Shown here piece after piece: positions 1-10,155 of a stretch of DNA of 64,000 nucleotides. Under the pieces are notes generated by a model, which did not search any database, was not told where the DNA came from, and worked only from the letters and a program-made list of their open reading frames with translations. The position numbers and the translations under genes were made by a program. Source of the stretch: Onthophagus taurus (lineage: Eukaryota; Arthropoda; Insecta; Coleoptera; Scarabaeidae); assembly GCF_036711975.1 (NCBI RefSeq), contig NC_091971.1:22513501-22577500 (forward strand). Direction: 5' to 3'. Position 1 is the first letter of the stretch. Each line of letters starts with the position of its first letter.

Positions 1-1
1 T

Positions 2-706
2 AAACAAATCCATAAACTCGACAAATTAAATCAAACCCAAAGCGGCGTCTTCCATCCAAACGGTTTAGAAATAGTCTCAAACACGGAAGTTTGGGACATC
101 CGTACGTTTCATTTATTAAAAACGGTCCAATCTTTAAATCAATGCCAAGTTGTTTTTGCGCCAATGAACAGCGCCATCTATGCGATTGCAATCGAACAAG
201 ATACTGAAGAAGATACAACTTTCGATACGAGTTTTAAAACTTTAGATGCTCTCGATTATTCTAGCGTAGCTACAATTGACGTTAAACGAAATATTTATGA
301 TTTAGCGGTGAATCGATTTGATACTCAAATTGCAATAGTTGAAAATCAAGGTTTGTATCATTCAGTTCAAGAGTCTGTTGTTCGTGTTTACGACGTTGGT
401 AGAAGGAAAGATGATGAAGATGATCAAGAGGAAGAAGATGATGATGAGGATTTAGATGAATCTGATGACGATGACGACGATGGTAGCCCTATTTTGATGG
501 AAATGGCTGCTGTTGGTGATAATAACGATAATATTGAAAATAATGATGGTGATGGTAATGAAAATGGAAATGATGGAAGTGGAAGCGAGTCGGATTTTTG
601 GACTGATATTTCCGGTGATAGTGATGACACTTATGAGCCGGATTCGTCAGGTTTAAGTAGCGCTTTAGAGGATCTATTAGGTTTTGATGGCGATGATGAT
701 TTCTAA
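2..706 (+). CDS. mahj: DCAF1 (mahjong/VprBP) C-terminal region, 5' end outside window
   Basis: Open from base 2 to a TAA at 704-706, without a start, so this is the last part of a longer gene. The first residues (GVFHPNGLEIVSNTEVWDIR, then FHLLKTVQ) match the end of the WD40 propeller of DCAF1. A short linker ending in ESVVRVYDVGR follows, then a long Asp/Glu-rich tail (residues ~85-180 counted from the first internal Met at 164) ending in GDDDF. That order, last propeller blades then an acidic tail, is diagnostic of DCAF1. By family knowledge DCAF1 is the substrate receptor of DDB1-CUL4 ubiquitin ligases; the Drosophila gene is mahjong. No frameshift is seen. The opposite-strand Ser-rich ORF at 424-630 is a shadow of the acidic tail. 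Confidence 0.87.
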   Translation, partial: KQIHKLDKLNQTQSGVFHPNGLEIVSNTEVWDIRTFHLLKTVQSLNQCQVVFAPMNSAIYAIAIEQDTEEDTTFDTSFKTLDALDYSSVATIDVKRNIYDLAVNRFDTQIAIVENQGLYHSVQESVVRVYDVGRRKDDEDDQEEEDDDEDLDESDDDDDDGSPILMEMAAVGDNNDNIENNDGDGNENGNDGSGSESDFWTDISGDSDDTYEPDSSGLSSALEDLLGFDGDDDF

Positions 707-780
707 TGTAAAAAAAATATTAACGTTTTAAATTCTAATCGATTTATTTTCGTGTTCTTTTCATTTTTTAAGGTCAATAC

Positions 781-786
781 AATAAA
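781..786 (+). terminator. Poly(A) signal of DCAF1
   Basis: AATAAA lies 75 bases after the DCAF1 stop, followed by T-rich sequence. This is normal placement for an insect 3' end. Confidence 0.6.
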
Positions 787-2161
787 GTAATCAAATATAA
801 GTCTAAACTTTTGAATGTGCGCATGAATCTTGAATTTATTTCTATTGCGTGTTGATTATATGGTCAGAATAACTGTATATAGGAAAGAATGAGGCGGAGT
901 ATTTCTTTATGTAAGCGGTTTGACTGTGATTTTGAAGTTTTTATGTTAATATGAATGGAGTGTAGTTTCAAAATTCAAATGGCATTTAATTTAATTTTCT
1001 TATAGACGCACTCAATTTTAAGTTTGAAAATAAAAAGAATAATTGTGTATATACAATATTAAATAAAAAATTATTGACAACATTGTGTATGCAATATGTG
1101 TTAATGGAGAAATATATATTTATTTCTTAACGAAAAATGTTTATTAACCTAAATCAAATGCATCTATTATTTTTAATATAATAATTTTGATATATTTTAA
1201 ATCAAATAACATTTTCTAATTTGTTATTTTAATAAATCTATCTAGTGTTTTTAAGTCTAGTGTTATCTAAATCAAGTTATTGTATTTTAAGTTTCATAAA
1301 ATATTTGAAGTTGGGAAACATTCAAAGCAAATTTTAAATAAGTTTAAACAAGTTTCATTATTATGGGTATTGGCTTATTCTTATATATAAAATATGCTTC
1401 AATTAACTTTAATTTATCCTTTTTATTATAAATTTAAAATTATTTTTAATAACGATTTGAAACAGTTGTTTGTATCAAGTCCACAAAAAGTTATTATTGG
1501 TTGTTGGGTATTGTGTCCAAGGTAATTGGTTGTAAAATTGACTTTATCTCACATAAGAATCAATTTTTAAAACTAATTTTGGTAACAATCTGATGTTATA
1601 TGTGCAAATTAACTGTTTACTTCTCAACATCAGTGGAGATGATCATGTAAGTGTTTGATTATTCTAGTTAAATTTGATTTGTTATAATAGGTATGCGTTG
1701 TTGCAATGTAACTGTTCCAAAAGAGTTTTGTTAGACAAATTATTCGTTTGTCGTTCTATCACGTATTAAACGCTTTATAAACATGTGGGGAAGTCGGGGA
1801 AAAGTGAACCAGTTAAGGTTTGTCATGAAATAGATATTAAACGAAAATGTATTATAGGATATTTTTTCAATCAGGGTGTTGCAGGACCATTTGGCTTTAT
1901 AAATTAATACCAGGGAAACAATAATCTCTTTTATGTAAAATCATATAAACAGATTAGGAAAGGTGTGCAAAAAGTTCAATCTTCATGCGGGGCAAAATGA
2001 ACCAAAACAAATTTTTTTAATCATTTACTCATTTCAATAAAACAAATCTTTAAAAAACGTAAAATCATTTATCAACTGCTTATAAAAATTGAATTTTTCC
2101 ATATCTTAACTTTTGTGGGCGCAGTTTTCCTTTAATGTCAGCTCTTGTTATGGTGGAAACA
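787..2161. other. AT-rich intergenic stretch, no gene seen
   Basis: No ORF, RNA gene or clear repeat structure is visible. A G-rich phrase with AAAAGTGAACC near 1790-1810 recurs in related form (GGGGCAAAATGAACC) near 1987-2002. It resembles end sequences of insect pogo-like elements, so the pogo remnant to the right may extend to about 1788. Confidence 0.5.
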
Positions 2162-3245
2162 TCATTGACAGCCGGAAATACGAATATGTATAATATACCA
2201 GTATCCTCGATACTGCCTCATAAATTTAACTTCGTAACTATTTTTTAAAACATCTATAATTTGAGCAACAAATTTTTTGTTGTGTTTGTCATTAGTTGCC
2301 TCAACTAGAACATAATTCTCTACATCTAGATTTTTAGTTGGTTCGGCATGAAGTTTCTTAATTTTTCCAATTTTCTCAGTTTCTACGTCTTCGTCATCAG
2401 AAAATATTTCTGAGTCACTAGAATCGTCGCACAACTGAGTTTCCTGAATATTTTGTTCTTCATCACAAGATTCCTGAACTGCAACTTTTCTTTTTACAGC
2501 AGTTTTCTTTTTTCACTTCTTTAGCTTTCTGTTGTTGTTTTTCTGTTTTCAAGTCATTAAGAAATGAATTACTGCTGTAGATCCTTTTTTCTATATTTTC
2601 TTTTAACTGCTGTAGGAGCTATCTTAGGAATAGGAATGATATCCCTAGGGGAAATAGCATTTTGGACTTCATTGGCAGCGTCCTGTTGATTCCTTGAACT
2701 GGAATCTGCCTCAGAGGTGGATATTATGTGTCTTGAATTTTTTGAAGAACTTCAGTTGAAAATTTGCTTGTCGATATCAGAGCTGGCTGCATATTTTCTT
2801 TTCTTATAGTATCTTTAGAGGCTTCTGCAGCAGAATCATTCTTACTTTCTGGTGAATCAGAGCCGTCGTTAGCTGAAGCTTCGGGAATATTTTCTACAGC
2901 TAGATTGGCATCAATTTCCTGTAAAATAGGACGGTCAGTAACTTCTGCAGCTGCAAACGCGATATCTGGAAAAATCTGATTATCATGTGGACAAATTCCC
3001 GGTTTTTTAAAACCACACAGTGCAGTTTCAATTGTTGCAGCTCTCATGTATGCTTGACCAAATATCTCGCTAACCTCATGTATTGTAATAACTTTTCCAG
3101 GATTATTCTTTAGCCAATTTTGGACACCTTGGGTATAATATGAACATAATGGAAACATAAATGCAACATCAAGAGGTTGTAAACGATGTGAAGTATGAGG
3201 GGGAATTACTTAAATGTGAACAAAATTTTTCTGACAAGAGAGGTT
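2162..3245 (-). pseudogene. pogo/Tigger-type DDE transposase remnant (C-terminal half)
   Basis: Read on the minus strand from 3245. A stretch ending NFVHI is followed by an in-frame TAA, then VIPPHTSHRLQPLDV, the conserved block around the last catalytic Asp of pogo/Tigger (DDE superfamily endonuclease) transposases. The 2724-3158 frame carries the downstream region with ETALCGFKKPGICP and FPDIAFAAAEVTDRP, also typical of this family. Frame is then lost; 2162-2434 holds the acidic tail and a small basic-aromatic C-terminal module. The N-terminal DNA-binding domain and the first two catalytic acids are absent. At least one nonsense codon and one frameshift make it non-functional. Identification is firm at superfamily level, not at subfamily level. 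Confidence 0.75.
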
Positions 3246-4391
3246 AAAATAAAATTGTGAAGACATTTCGTTTTAGTTTTCCTTAAAAACTACTTTAGTT
3301 AGTTGCTAAACAATAGGTATTAACAATGTTCTAAATAGTTAACAAATAATGGACTTATATATTAACTTTGTTCGTTGGGACTACACTACCCTGCACGACA
3401 TGGCACGCGTATAACGTCATAGTCATAGATAAGATATAATATATTTGTTATATAGATGGGCAACTATAAACGTTTGATTGAAATGCGCAATTAGTTTTGG
3501 ATACTGTCACCTACAGCGCTGAAATCATTGGCAGGCGGGAAATATAAATTAAATTTGTTATTTGAAAGGTTTATCGATGATTTTTTACGAAAACATTGCT
3601 TGGCGACAAAACTTTACAAACTGTGCAAAACTTTAAACACATTAAATTTTGTCGTTTACAATGTTTTACAAAAAAACATGACTAGGTATTAAATTATTAT
3701 TTGGTACAGGGTTTATTAAAAAGTCTTTAAATGAATAACAAAGACTTTATTCTTTAATTTTTTTATTATTTTTACCATATCGTTTCCTTTTAATTTTATT
3801 GCATTTATCCAATGCTGCTTCCGCATCAATCGAAGTATACTTATTATAAAGCAACAACAACAAATCGCTTTTTCTTCAAATCGCTAGCAACTCTTCCACT
3901 GTACACAATACAACGCAATAAAAATATTACTATGTCAAACCTGGTCAAACCAGTCAAACTGACATCTCAAAAAATTGACAAAATGGGTTCTGTAATCGAA
4001 AGCAACGCCATAGGTGACAGTATCCAGAATTAAACGTATGCTCCCAACTTCATTAATACGAGTGACTGGTGCATGGTCATAGTCCAATAGTAGTGCAATG
4101 AAGTGTAAGTAAGTGCAATGTCATGTCAAGTTAGTGCAGGTCAGAAAAGTGTATAGTAGAAACCACGAGAGCTGGCAGTGACAGATCGCTTAAAAATGGT
4201 ATGAATCAAGATTACGACTTAGATTATTTCACCACATACATTTAAATATAGGTTATAAGTTCTTTCAAAAGTACTACTTAATGTATAAAGAAATCACATG
4301 ATAAATTGCACCAAAATCGGTAAGCAGTACTTGCAAAAAAAGATTTGGGGTGGTGAGGTTTATGGTTTATTGTTAGTATTGGTTTTATTTG
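3246..4391. other. Unassigned AT-rich sequence
   Basis: No coding frame with recognisable motifs on either strand. The 73-codon frame at 3812-4033 has no domain signature. Nothing RNA-like or repetitive stands out. Confidence 0.45.
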
Positions 4392-5342
4392 TTAGCTCTC
4401 CCTCATACAGGGGTTCAATATTGTGCTTGTACTAAAACTTTCTTTACATCTTAAAAGGTTTTTTTGGCTACTATTTCTGCATGCATTTTTTATCCGTTCT
4501 TTCATGTTTTCTGGCGTAGTCGGTACTACGCGATAAATATTATCCTGATAATCCTGATCTAAAGCTTCACGTGCAATATGTGAAAAATGTGCTGGACAGC
4601 CATTATTTTGCAGCCACATATTTTGTCTTTCTTCCCTGCTCAAATCTACAAGTAACGTTGGTAATACGTCATCTAAAAAGTGTCGGTACTTCTCCCCATT
4701 CAGCATACCATCAATAAAGTATGGACCGAATTTATCACCAATTATGCAACACCAAACATTAACCAACCAAGGTTGTTAATGTTTTACTTCACGCAACCAT
4801 CTCGGATTTTCAACACTCCAATAGTTCATGTTATGTGTATTGACTTGTCCGTTTTTTGTAAAAGTAGACTCATCCAAGAATAGCACGTTACCAAAGAAAT
4901 TGACGTCTAACCGCATTCGTTCTTGTGCCCATTGACAAAATATTAATCGATTTTCAAAATCACCTCCATAAAGCTGTTGATGCAATGAAATGTGGTATGG
5001 GTGATACTTGTTGCGCTTTAATATTCTTAAAATGCTGGTCTTTGATATTCCGACGTCAATTGCAAGTCGTCGAGTGCTAACTTGAGGATTTACCTCAACG
5101 GTAGCTAATACCGCAATTTCCTTTTCTTCCGTAGTTACAGTTGCTCGCCGAGTTCTTTTTCTTGATTCCACATTTTCAGTGTTAGTGAAATCATTCACAA
5201 CTCTGTAAAAGGTACTTCTCGAAGGCGTATTTCGATCAGGAAAACGTTCTCGATACAAAGCTATACTATCAGCAACTTTTCTGCCACTTTCTCCATAAAT
5301 AAAAATCATTTCTACTTTTTCTGCCATACTTAGAGTATCCAT
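4392..5342 (-). pseudogene. mariner-like transposase, dead (DUF4817-type N-terminus)
   Basis: Starts with Met at 5342. The N-terminus (EKVEMIFIYGESGRKVADSI) is the DUF4817-like helix-turn-helix common in insect mariner relatives, followed by a second HTH (STRRLAIDVGISKTSILRIL). The first catalytic Asp is in LFLDESTF. A single in-frame TAA near 4770 separates this from the rest (VNVWCCIIGDKFGPYFIDG), which shares the VNVWC-IIG block with the intact transposase at 48.1 kb. The second Asp position reads LQNNGCPAHF (Asn in place of Asp), and the block with the third Asp (PPRSPD) is deleted between DQDYQDN and IYRVVPTTPENM. So two of three catalytic acids are gone. I could not find convincing terminal inverted repeats. 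Confidence 0.8.
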
Positions 5343-5972
5343 GATTTAATAACTTAGTTTAAACACTTTGCCTTAATGTAAAACTATGGAATGAATTCAG
5401 AATTTGTTGCCAAGCAGTTTTTATGCAAATTTAGTTTTACCTGTTACATTTTAAAACAATTCAACCAATTAAGTCTCTGAAAGCGATATTCTGAAAATGC
5501 CGACATAAGCAGTTCCACGAACTCTTGTTTTTTATACGTTATTCTATTATCAAATTGACAAAGGCGGAGAAATGTCGGAACCTTTTAGACCTCTTTCCAA
5601 AGGTATTTCCGACGAGCCAGGTCACCTCTACCTCTTCTGGATTTTTTTTGTTGAGCATTCTTAAATAGTATTCTAAGAATTAAGAACTAAAGACAATGTA
5701 TCGAAGCGGGTAGGAAAATGTTTAAAAATTCATAAATCTTATTTGTTCTTGCTAGATTATAAACGTTAGTTAATTGTTTCTGAAAAAGTTTCAATTTATT
5801 TCAAAAGATGTTTTGCCGTTGTGCTGGCGAAACCACACAGTAAAATTTTTGTAATTCCTTTACTTTTATCCACAAATTCAAATTTTACAATAAAATATAA
5901 TGGCACCCTACCATTTAAAAAATTAAAATAATCAATGTTGATTGTGTAATCCATTTTACCAGTATTATATTA
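5343..5972. other. Unassigned sequence
   Basis: No ORF or repeat recognised. It contains the region upstream of the dead mariner gene and a short inverted phrase around GGAACC...GGTATTTCC near 5578-5610 of uncertain meaning. Confidence 0.4.
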
Positions 5973-6051
5973 AATTTAAACGATGAAAATTATAATTAAT
6001 TTATTTTTGTACATTTTTACTGGTTTATTATTCTTAAATTCAGCTTAACAT

Positions 6052-7953
6052 CAGCGCCCTCCCTAGCGTTTACGTTACCCCGGACAAAAAGACAAACTAC
6101 CGCCCTTTAAACATACAATGGCTTCCAAAAAATCTGCATCAAATAATCAACCATATAAAGCTATGCTATCAAAAATATATAGCTAATTTATTGATACAAA
6201 CTTTTTGGCTGACACTGTACATTTTTAAATTATCTACTTTTTAAGTCAAATAAAAATCAAATCCTTTTAAAACACAGAAAACGTATATTTAGAAAAAATA
6301 TATATATAATATAATTAACATTCAAGTAAGGAAAAACAGTAAAATAAAATATATTATTGCTACTACACATAACAAAACTTATGTCATATAAAAACTATAT
6401 GTAAGTAAGCAACATCAACAACACTAAGATCACTTAGAAGAAACTTTTTTCTGACTTTTATTTCCGCAAACTTTTTTATCACGTCTTTTAAGTTTAACTG
6501 ATCAACAATTTCATGCTCAATCGCCAAAATGGCTAAACCATTGAGACGATTTTGTGTGGTATTGGATCGTAAAAAGTTTTTAATTAATTTTAATTTAGAG
6601 AAACTTCTTTCTCCACTTGCTACAGTTATTGGTATAGTGAGCAATATTCTTAAGGCAATACTTAGGTTTGGGACAAAATTTAACTTGATTATTAATTTTA
6701 GGATTAAGAATTAACAGTGGCAAAAATTTCCTCTGTTAATTCTACCCCATTTATGTCAGCAGATTTGCCGTCAGCTAAAATGCATTCCAATTCCTTGCAG
6801 TGTTTTAGTAATGTTTCTTTAGACATGTTTTTTAAATCGTATATGTTATATAAAAATTGAAAGTAGCTACTGTGGTGATTGAGTTGTTCAAATCTAGTAT
6901 CTAGTGCATTTAGTGCTTGGTCAATTGTAAAATAAAAAAATTCTATTTTACATTTTTCTTTGGGATCTTCAATCGGTTCATCTCGAGATTCGTATGAGAA
7001 AATATTTTTTTTCTTCGTATGCGGTGTCGTGGAATTGTTGATTCAAAATTAACTTCAATGTCAATTTCGGCAGCCAGCTCTCCTGCATCAATTATACTTT
7101 CATTGAAAGACTTGTCCGATCGAAGATCCTTAAAGAATTTTTTGCAATTTTGTAAGAGGTCAAGTGCAGATGCTTGATCGAAATCTTTTGTTTGCATTAC
7201 TTTGCTTATAGGATTAATGCAGTTTAAGATTTTGTACCAAACAACTATCGAACACAAAAACTTAAACTGTTTAATACAATTTAATAATCCCGAAGCATCG
7301 TCTCTTATTAAATTGTCAATATCTTGATTTTCATAAATGCTGAGTAAAGCGTTGTATACTTCTCCTATTTGAAATCGTAAAGGCTTTAAGGCCTCTATCC
7401 TACTCTCCCATCTAGTGGCACTCAATGGTTTCAAAGTTAATCCTTTAATATGTTTCAAAAGTATTGCCCACCGAAACGTAGATGATAAAAAAAATAAATA
7501 TAGTTTCTGGATTATATTGAAGAAATTAGCGGCTACCGAAGAAGCTTTTGCCATATTATGAACGTAACACGCTCGTAAATTTAAATTCTTATTTCTTGAA
7601 AAATGTAAATTGACTTTGTTTATATAAAAATGCATTATATTTAGTTGAAAAAAACATAATATTCAACAAAACTGGTGGGAGATTTTAGGTAGTTTTTTAG
7701 GGATTTTGTATGGACCGTAACTACACCCTTAATATTGTTTTCTTCAGAGTTGTGGATTTTTTTTTAGTTTTTACAAAAATAGTAAATACAAATACAAAGT
7801 ATAAATTGCATTTTAAGTTTCGTCAAAGAGAAAATCGACAAGCAAAAATTTCGATTAAATTCGATTATCAAAATTTTATCACATTCTGAGCCCCCCTTTA
7901 GAGCTGCCGCCCCGGACAAATGTCCGGATGGTCCGCCCCTAGAGCGGGCCCTG
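6052..7953 (-). mobile_element. hAT transposon (ZMYM1-like), degenerate
   Basis: The ends read CAGCGCCCTCCCTAG on the left and, in reverse complement, CAGGGCCCGCTCTAGG on the right, an imperfect terminal inverted repeat starting CAG as in many hAT elements. The GC-rich right end (CCGGACAAATGTCCGG at 7913-7928) stands out from the AT-rich surroundings. A direct repeat TTAACAT flanks the element (6045-6051 and 7954-7960), 7 of the usual 8 hAT target bases. It carries the transposase remnant at 6384-7635 on the minus strand. Confidence 0.7.
6384..7635 (-). pseudogene. hAT transposase remnant
   Basis: The 6943-7635 frame includes LKPLSATRWESRIEALKPLR, a conserved block of the ZMYM1-like hAT family. 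The 6384-6644 frame carries the C-terminal dimerisation motif SGERSFSKLKLIKNFLRS and LAILAIEHE. About 300 bases between them have no long frame, and the N-terminal zinc finger and first catalytic region are missing. Clearly inactive. Confidence 0.8.
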
Positions 7954-7987
7954 TTAACATGTTTCGACAAATGTCATCTTCAGAAGC
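7954..7987 (-). ncRNA. Hammerhead-ribozyme-like core, left arm, split by hAT
   Basis: On the minus strand: GCUU (helix I), CUGAAGA, a GACA/UGUC hairpin, GAAA, then the self-complementary ACAUGU serving as a minimal helix III, then U. The 3' helix I strand AAGC is found at 6043-6046, on the other side of the hAT. With the hAT removed, helix I pairs over four bases (GCUU/AAGC). The insertion therefore falls just at the predicted cleavage position. The core matches CUGANGA/GAAA; one extra base sits between CUGAAGA and helix II. Confidence 0.45.
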
Positions 7988-8112
7988 GCTACAATACGAT
8001 ATTGAACAATATTTAATTGAATTTATAAAAATTAAAAGGAAGACTTACTCGTTAAATTTAAAAACTTGAGTTCAAAAAATGCGCGTGCACTTTAAGCTAT
8101 GTGGAGAGAGGA

Positions 8113-8243
8113 GGGTTCCGTCCAATCGAAACAGATGGTGTGTCCCAGACAGTACGTCGCGCCTTTATCTTACCTACATAAAGAAATAAGGCGCGACGTC
8201 CTGTCTGGGACGCACCATCTGTTCCGATTGGACGGAACCCCCG
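8113..8243. repeat. GC-rich hairpin inside the foldback element
   Basis: Two ~55-base arms (about 8113-8168 and 8188-8243) are near-perfect reverse complements, each containing GTTCCGTCCAATCG and CAGACAG-type sequence. The ~19-base loop is centred near 8178. It is far more GC-rich than its surroundings. It could be a separate tiny palindromic insertion or a structural part of the larger element. Confidence 0.7.
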
Positions 8244-8666
8244 TCACCCCGCACAGCTTACTACTGCTTCTCTTTAATTTGTAGTTCCATTAAATCGCTC
8301 TTAAAAAATTAGGGAGCTCTTATTTTGAAAAACTGATAATGGAATCCGACAACCGACATTATTTGACATATTTTGGTCAAATCCGCGAGGAAATCCACCC
8401 GGCCGTTTTCGACATAACGGCGATTTTCCGATGTAACTTTACTTTTTAACGTGTTAATCTGTTATATTTTAAATATTTTTTACGAAATTTTTAATTTTTG
8501 AAATTTAATTTGTAATCATCTTTAATATTGTGACAAAGAAAAGTAATAGTTTAAAATGTTGAAAGTGCACGTGCGTTTTTTGAACTCAAGTTTTTAAATT
8601 TAACGAGTAAGTCTTTCTTTTAATTTTTATAAATTCAATTAAATATTGTTCAATATCGTATTGTAG

Positions 8667-8704
8667 CGATTCTGAAGATGACATTTGTCGAAACATGTTA
8701 TGCT
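8667..8704 (+). ncRNA. Hammerhead-ribozyme-like core, right arm
   Basis: CUGAAGA at 8672-8678, a GACA/UGUC hairpin, GAAA at 8690-8693, then CAUGUU. Same layout as the left arm, but helix I is poorer here (GAUU opposite AUGC), suggesting this arm has decayed. Confidence 0.4.
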
Positions 8705-8791
8705 GAATTTAAGAATAATAAACCAGTAAAAAAGTACAAAAATAAATTAATTATAATTTTCATCGTTTACATTTAAAAAATTGGTTATCGT

Positions 8792-9056
8792 CTTTGATTA
8801 TATATAATATGGATTGAGCCAACGAGAGAGATAGCTTGCGCAAGGTGATCGAACCGAGATAGACATAGAAGCGTACTGCCATATAATGGGTGTACTGATA
8901 GAAGTAAGATAGATATAGAAGCGTACTGACATATAATATATCTATCTTTGTTACACTTTCACATTATCGCTTTCCATCTGCGTCTATTCACCTTGAGCAA
9001 CATTTTTGTTAGTAGATATATTCAGTTAGCTCAATCCATATTATATATAATCAAAG
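8792..9056. mobile_element. hAT-type MITE, 265 bp
   Basis: Perfect 28-bp terminal inverted repeats begin CTTTGATTATATATAATA. They are flanked by an exact 8-bp direct repeat GTTATCGT (8784-8791 and 9057-9064). There is no coding capacity. Internally a phrase AGATATAGAAGCGTACTGACATATAAT occurs in two similar direct copies (near 8860 and 8910). The 8-bp duplication points to a hAT source of transposase. Confidence 0.85.
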
Positions 9057-9079
9057 GTTATCGTATATGGTTTCCCCCT

Positions 9080-9850
9080 TTGCACAGAACAACTTTCATA
9101 TTTTGGTTCATTTTTATGTAAAATCACGTTTATGTCTCACGTTAAATGGACCACCTGTATTTTTCTTTTTACTCACTTCCTCTGCTTGTTCCATGAGTCG
9201 ATCGATCCACTGCCTCTTGTCTCTCCTAGCTGATCTCTTTATCCCTATGTTTACATTCTAGTATCTTCGTTTTCTTTTCATGTTTATATCATCTGTTTGG
9301 TTGATTTTCTGCTTCATCTCTTTTCTCTACTGTATCAGCCTCCACGTATCATCTGCTATCAATTCCTTCTTGAGTTCTTTCCTCTCTCCCAGTATGCTTC
9401 TGTTTGTTTTAATTATGTCTTTTTCTGCCTTTTTATTGTGTGTTATTTAAGTGATTCCGACTTTGTATCTGTTAATGTTTTGACGTTTCCTTCTCTTTCT
9501 GTTGTTTGCGTTTTGACATAGTTGTATGAAAAGATTGTGAAATTTGACCACGTTCAGTTTTCCTTTTTTACCCTGTAGTATTTGCCTGTTTGTTGCTAAT
9601 CGTCAATATCATATCTACCCTTCTTATTTCGCACATCTAGTAATGAGCTTCGCCACCTTCTGCTTATCACTATATAATCTATTTGGTTTTGTGTTCTCCA
9701 ATCTGGTAACGTCCAAGATATTTTGTATATGGCTTTGTGTGGGAAGAATGTTTCTCCAATTGCTAAGTCGTTGTTCATTCAGAAGTATACAAATAATTCA
9801 CCGTTGTTATTTCTACTTCCTGGGCCATATTTTTTTTAATGATTTAGATC
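9080..9850 (-). pseudogene. RTE-type non-LTR retrotransposon endonuclease fragment
   Basis: On the minus strand the 9596-9778 frame reads MNNDLAIGETFFPHKAIYK, then WTLPDWRTQNQIDYIVISRR and WRSSLLDVR. This is the endonuclease region of RTE elements, often annotated craniofacial development protein 2-like. Further on, around 9150-9240, RRDKRQWIDRLMEQAEEVS matches the linker to the RT domain. Stops and frame changes separate the pieces, and the RT itself is missing. The long plus-strand frames here are T-rich shadows. Confidence 0.75.
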
Positions 9851-10053
9851 GCCCATTATCAAAGTTTTATATACAAATGGATACAGAACGGGACAAACCC
9901 TATAATACTGCATCACAAAATTGACATAAAGAAATCAAACAGAAATATCAGCGCAATATAAGCCAGAAAAAATACATATAGAGACGCAAACCAAATGAAG
10001 TAAATAACAGTAATTCATAACATAAAATTATACAAAAAATACCTATAAAAAAA

Positions 10054-10084
10054 ATATATATATATATATATATGTATGTATATA
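10054..10084. repeat. (TA)n microsatellite
   Basis: An alternating TA run with TATG interruptions, lying just beyond the 3' end of the minus-strand non-LTR element at 10156. It could derive from that element's tail. Confidence 0.7.
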
Positions 10085-10155
10085 AGTAACAATTGACGAG
10101 TAAAATTCGATTAAATTCCGATTAAATTTAATGTAAAATTAGAGACAAACTATAA

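Larger units (their letters stand above)
5973..8775. repeat. Foldback element with hammerhead-like cores in its arms (hAT nested in left arm)
   Basis: The right arm (about 8560-8775) is repeated in reverse complement as two pieces on the left, about 7954-8095 and 5973-6051. A hAT transposon (6052-7953) splits the left arm. Each arm, read outward, contains TTGAACTCAAG, an AT-rich stretch, a hammerhead-like core (CTGAAGA...GAAA), then ~75 bases of A-rich sequence ending near TTTTCATCGTTTA. The ~465-base centre is asymmetric apart from a GC-rich hairpin. The layout resembles head-to-head insertions of Penelope-like or retrozyme-like sequence, which are known to carry hammerhead ribozymes; that link is inference. 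Confidence 0.65.

Noticed and set aside
424-630. Minus-strand Ser-rich ORF
   Set aside because: Exact shadow of the acidic tail of DCAF1; low-complexity complement of Asp codons.
9067-9521. Plus-strand hydrophobic ORFs that look like membrane proteins
   Set aside because: T-rich complements of the minus-strand RTE endonuclease fragment; no start context or domain.
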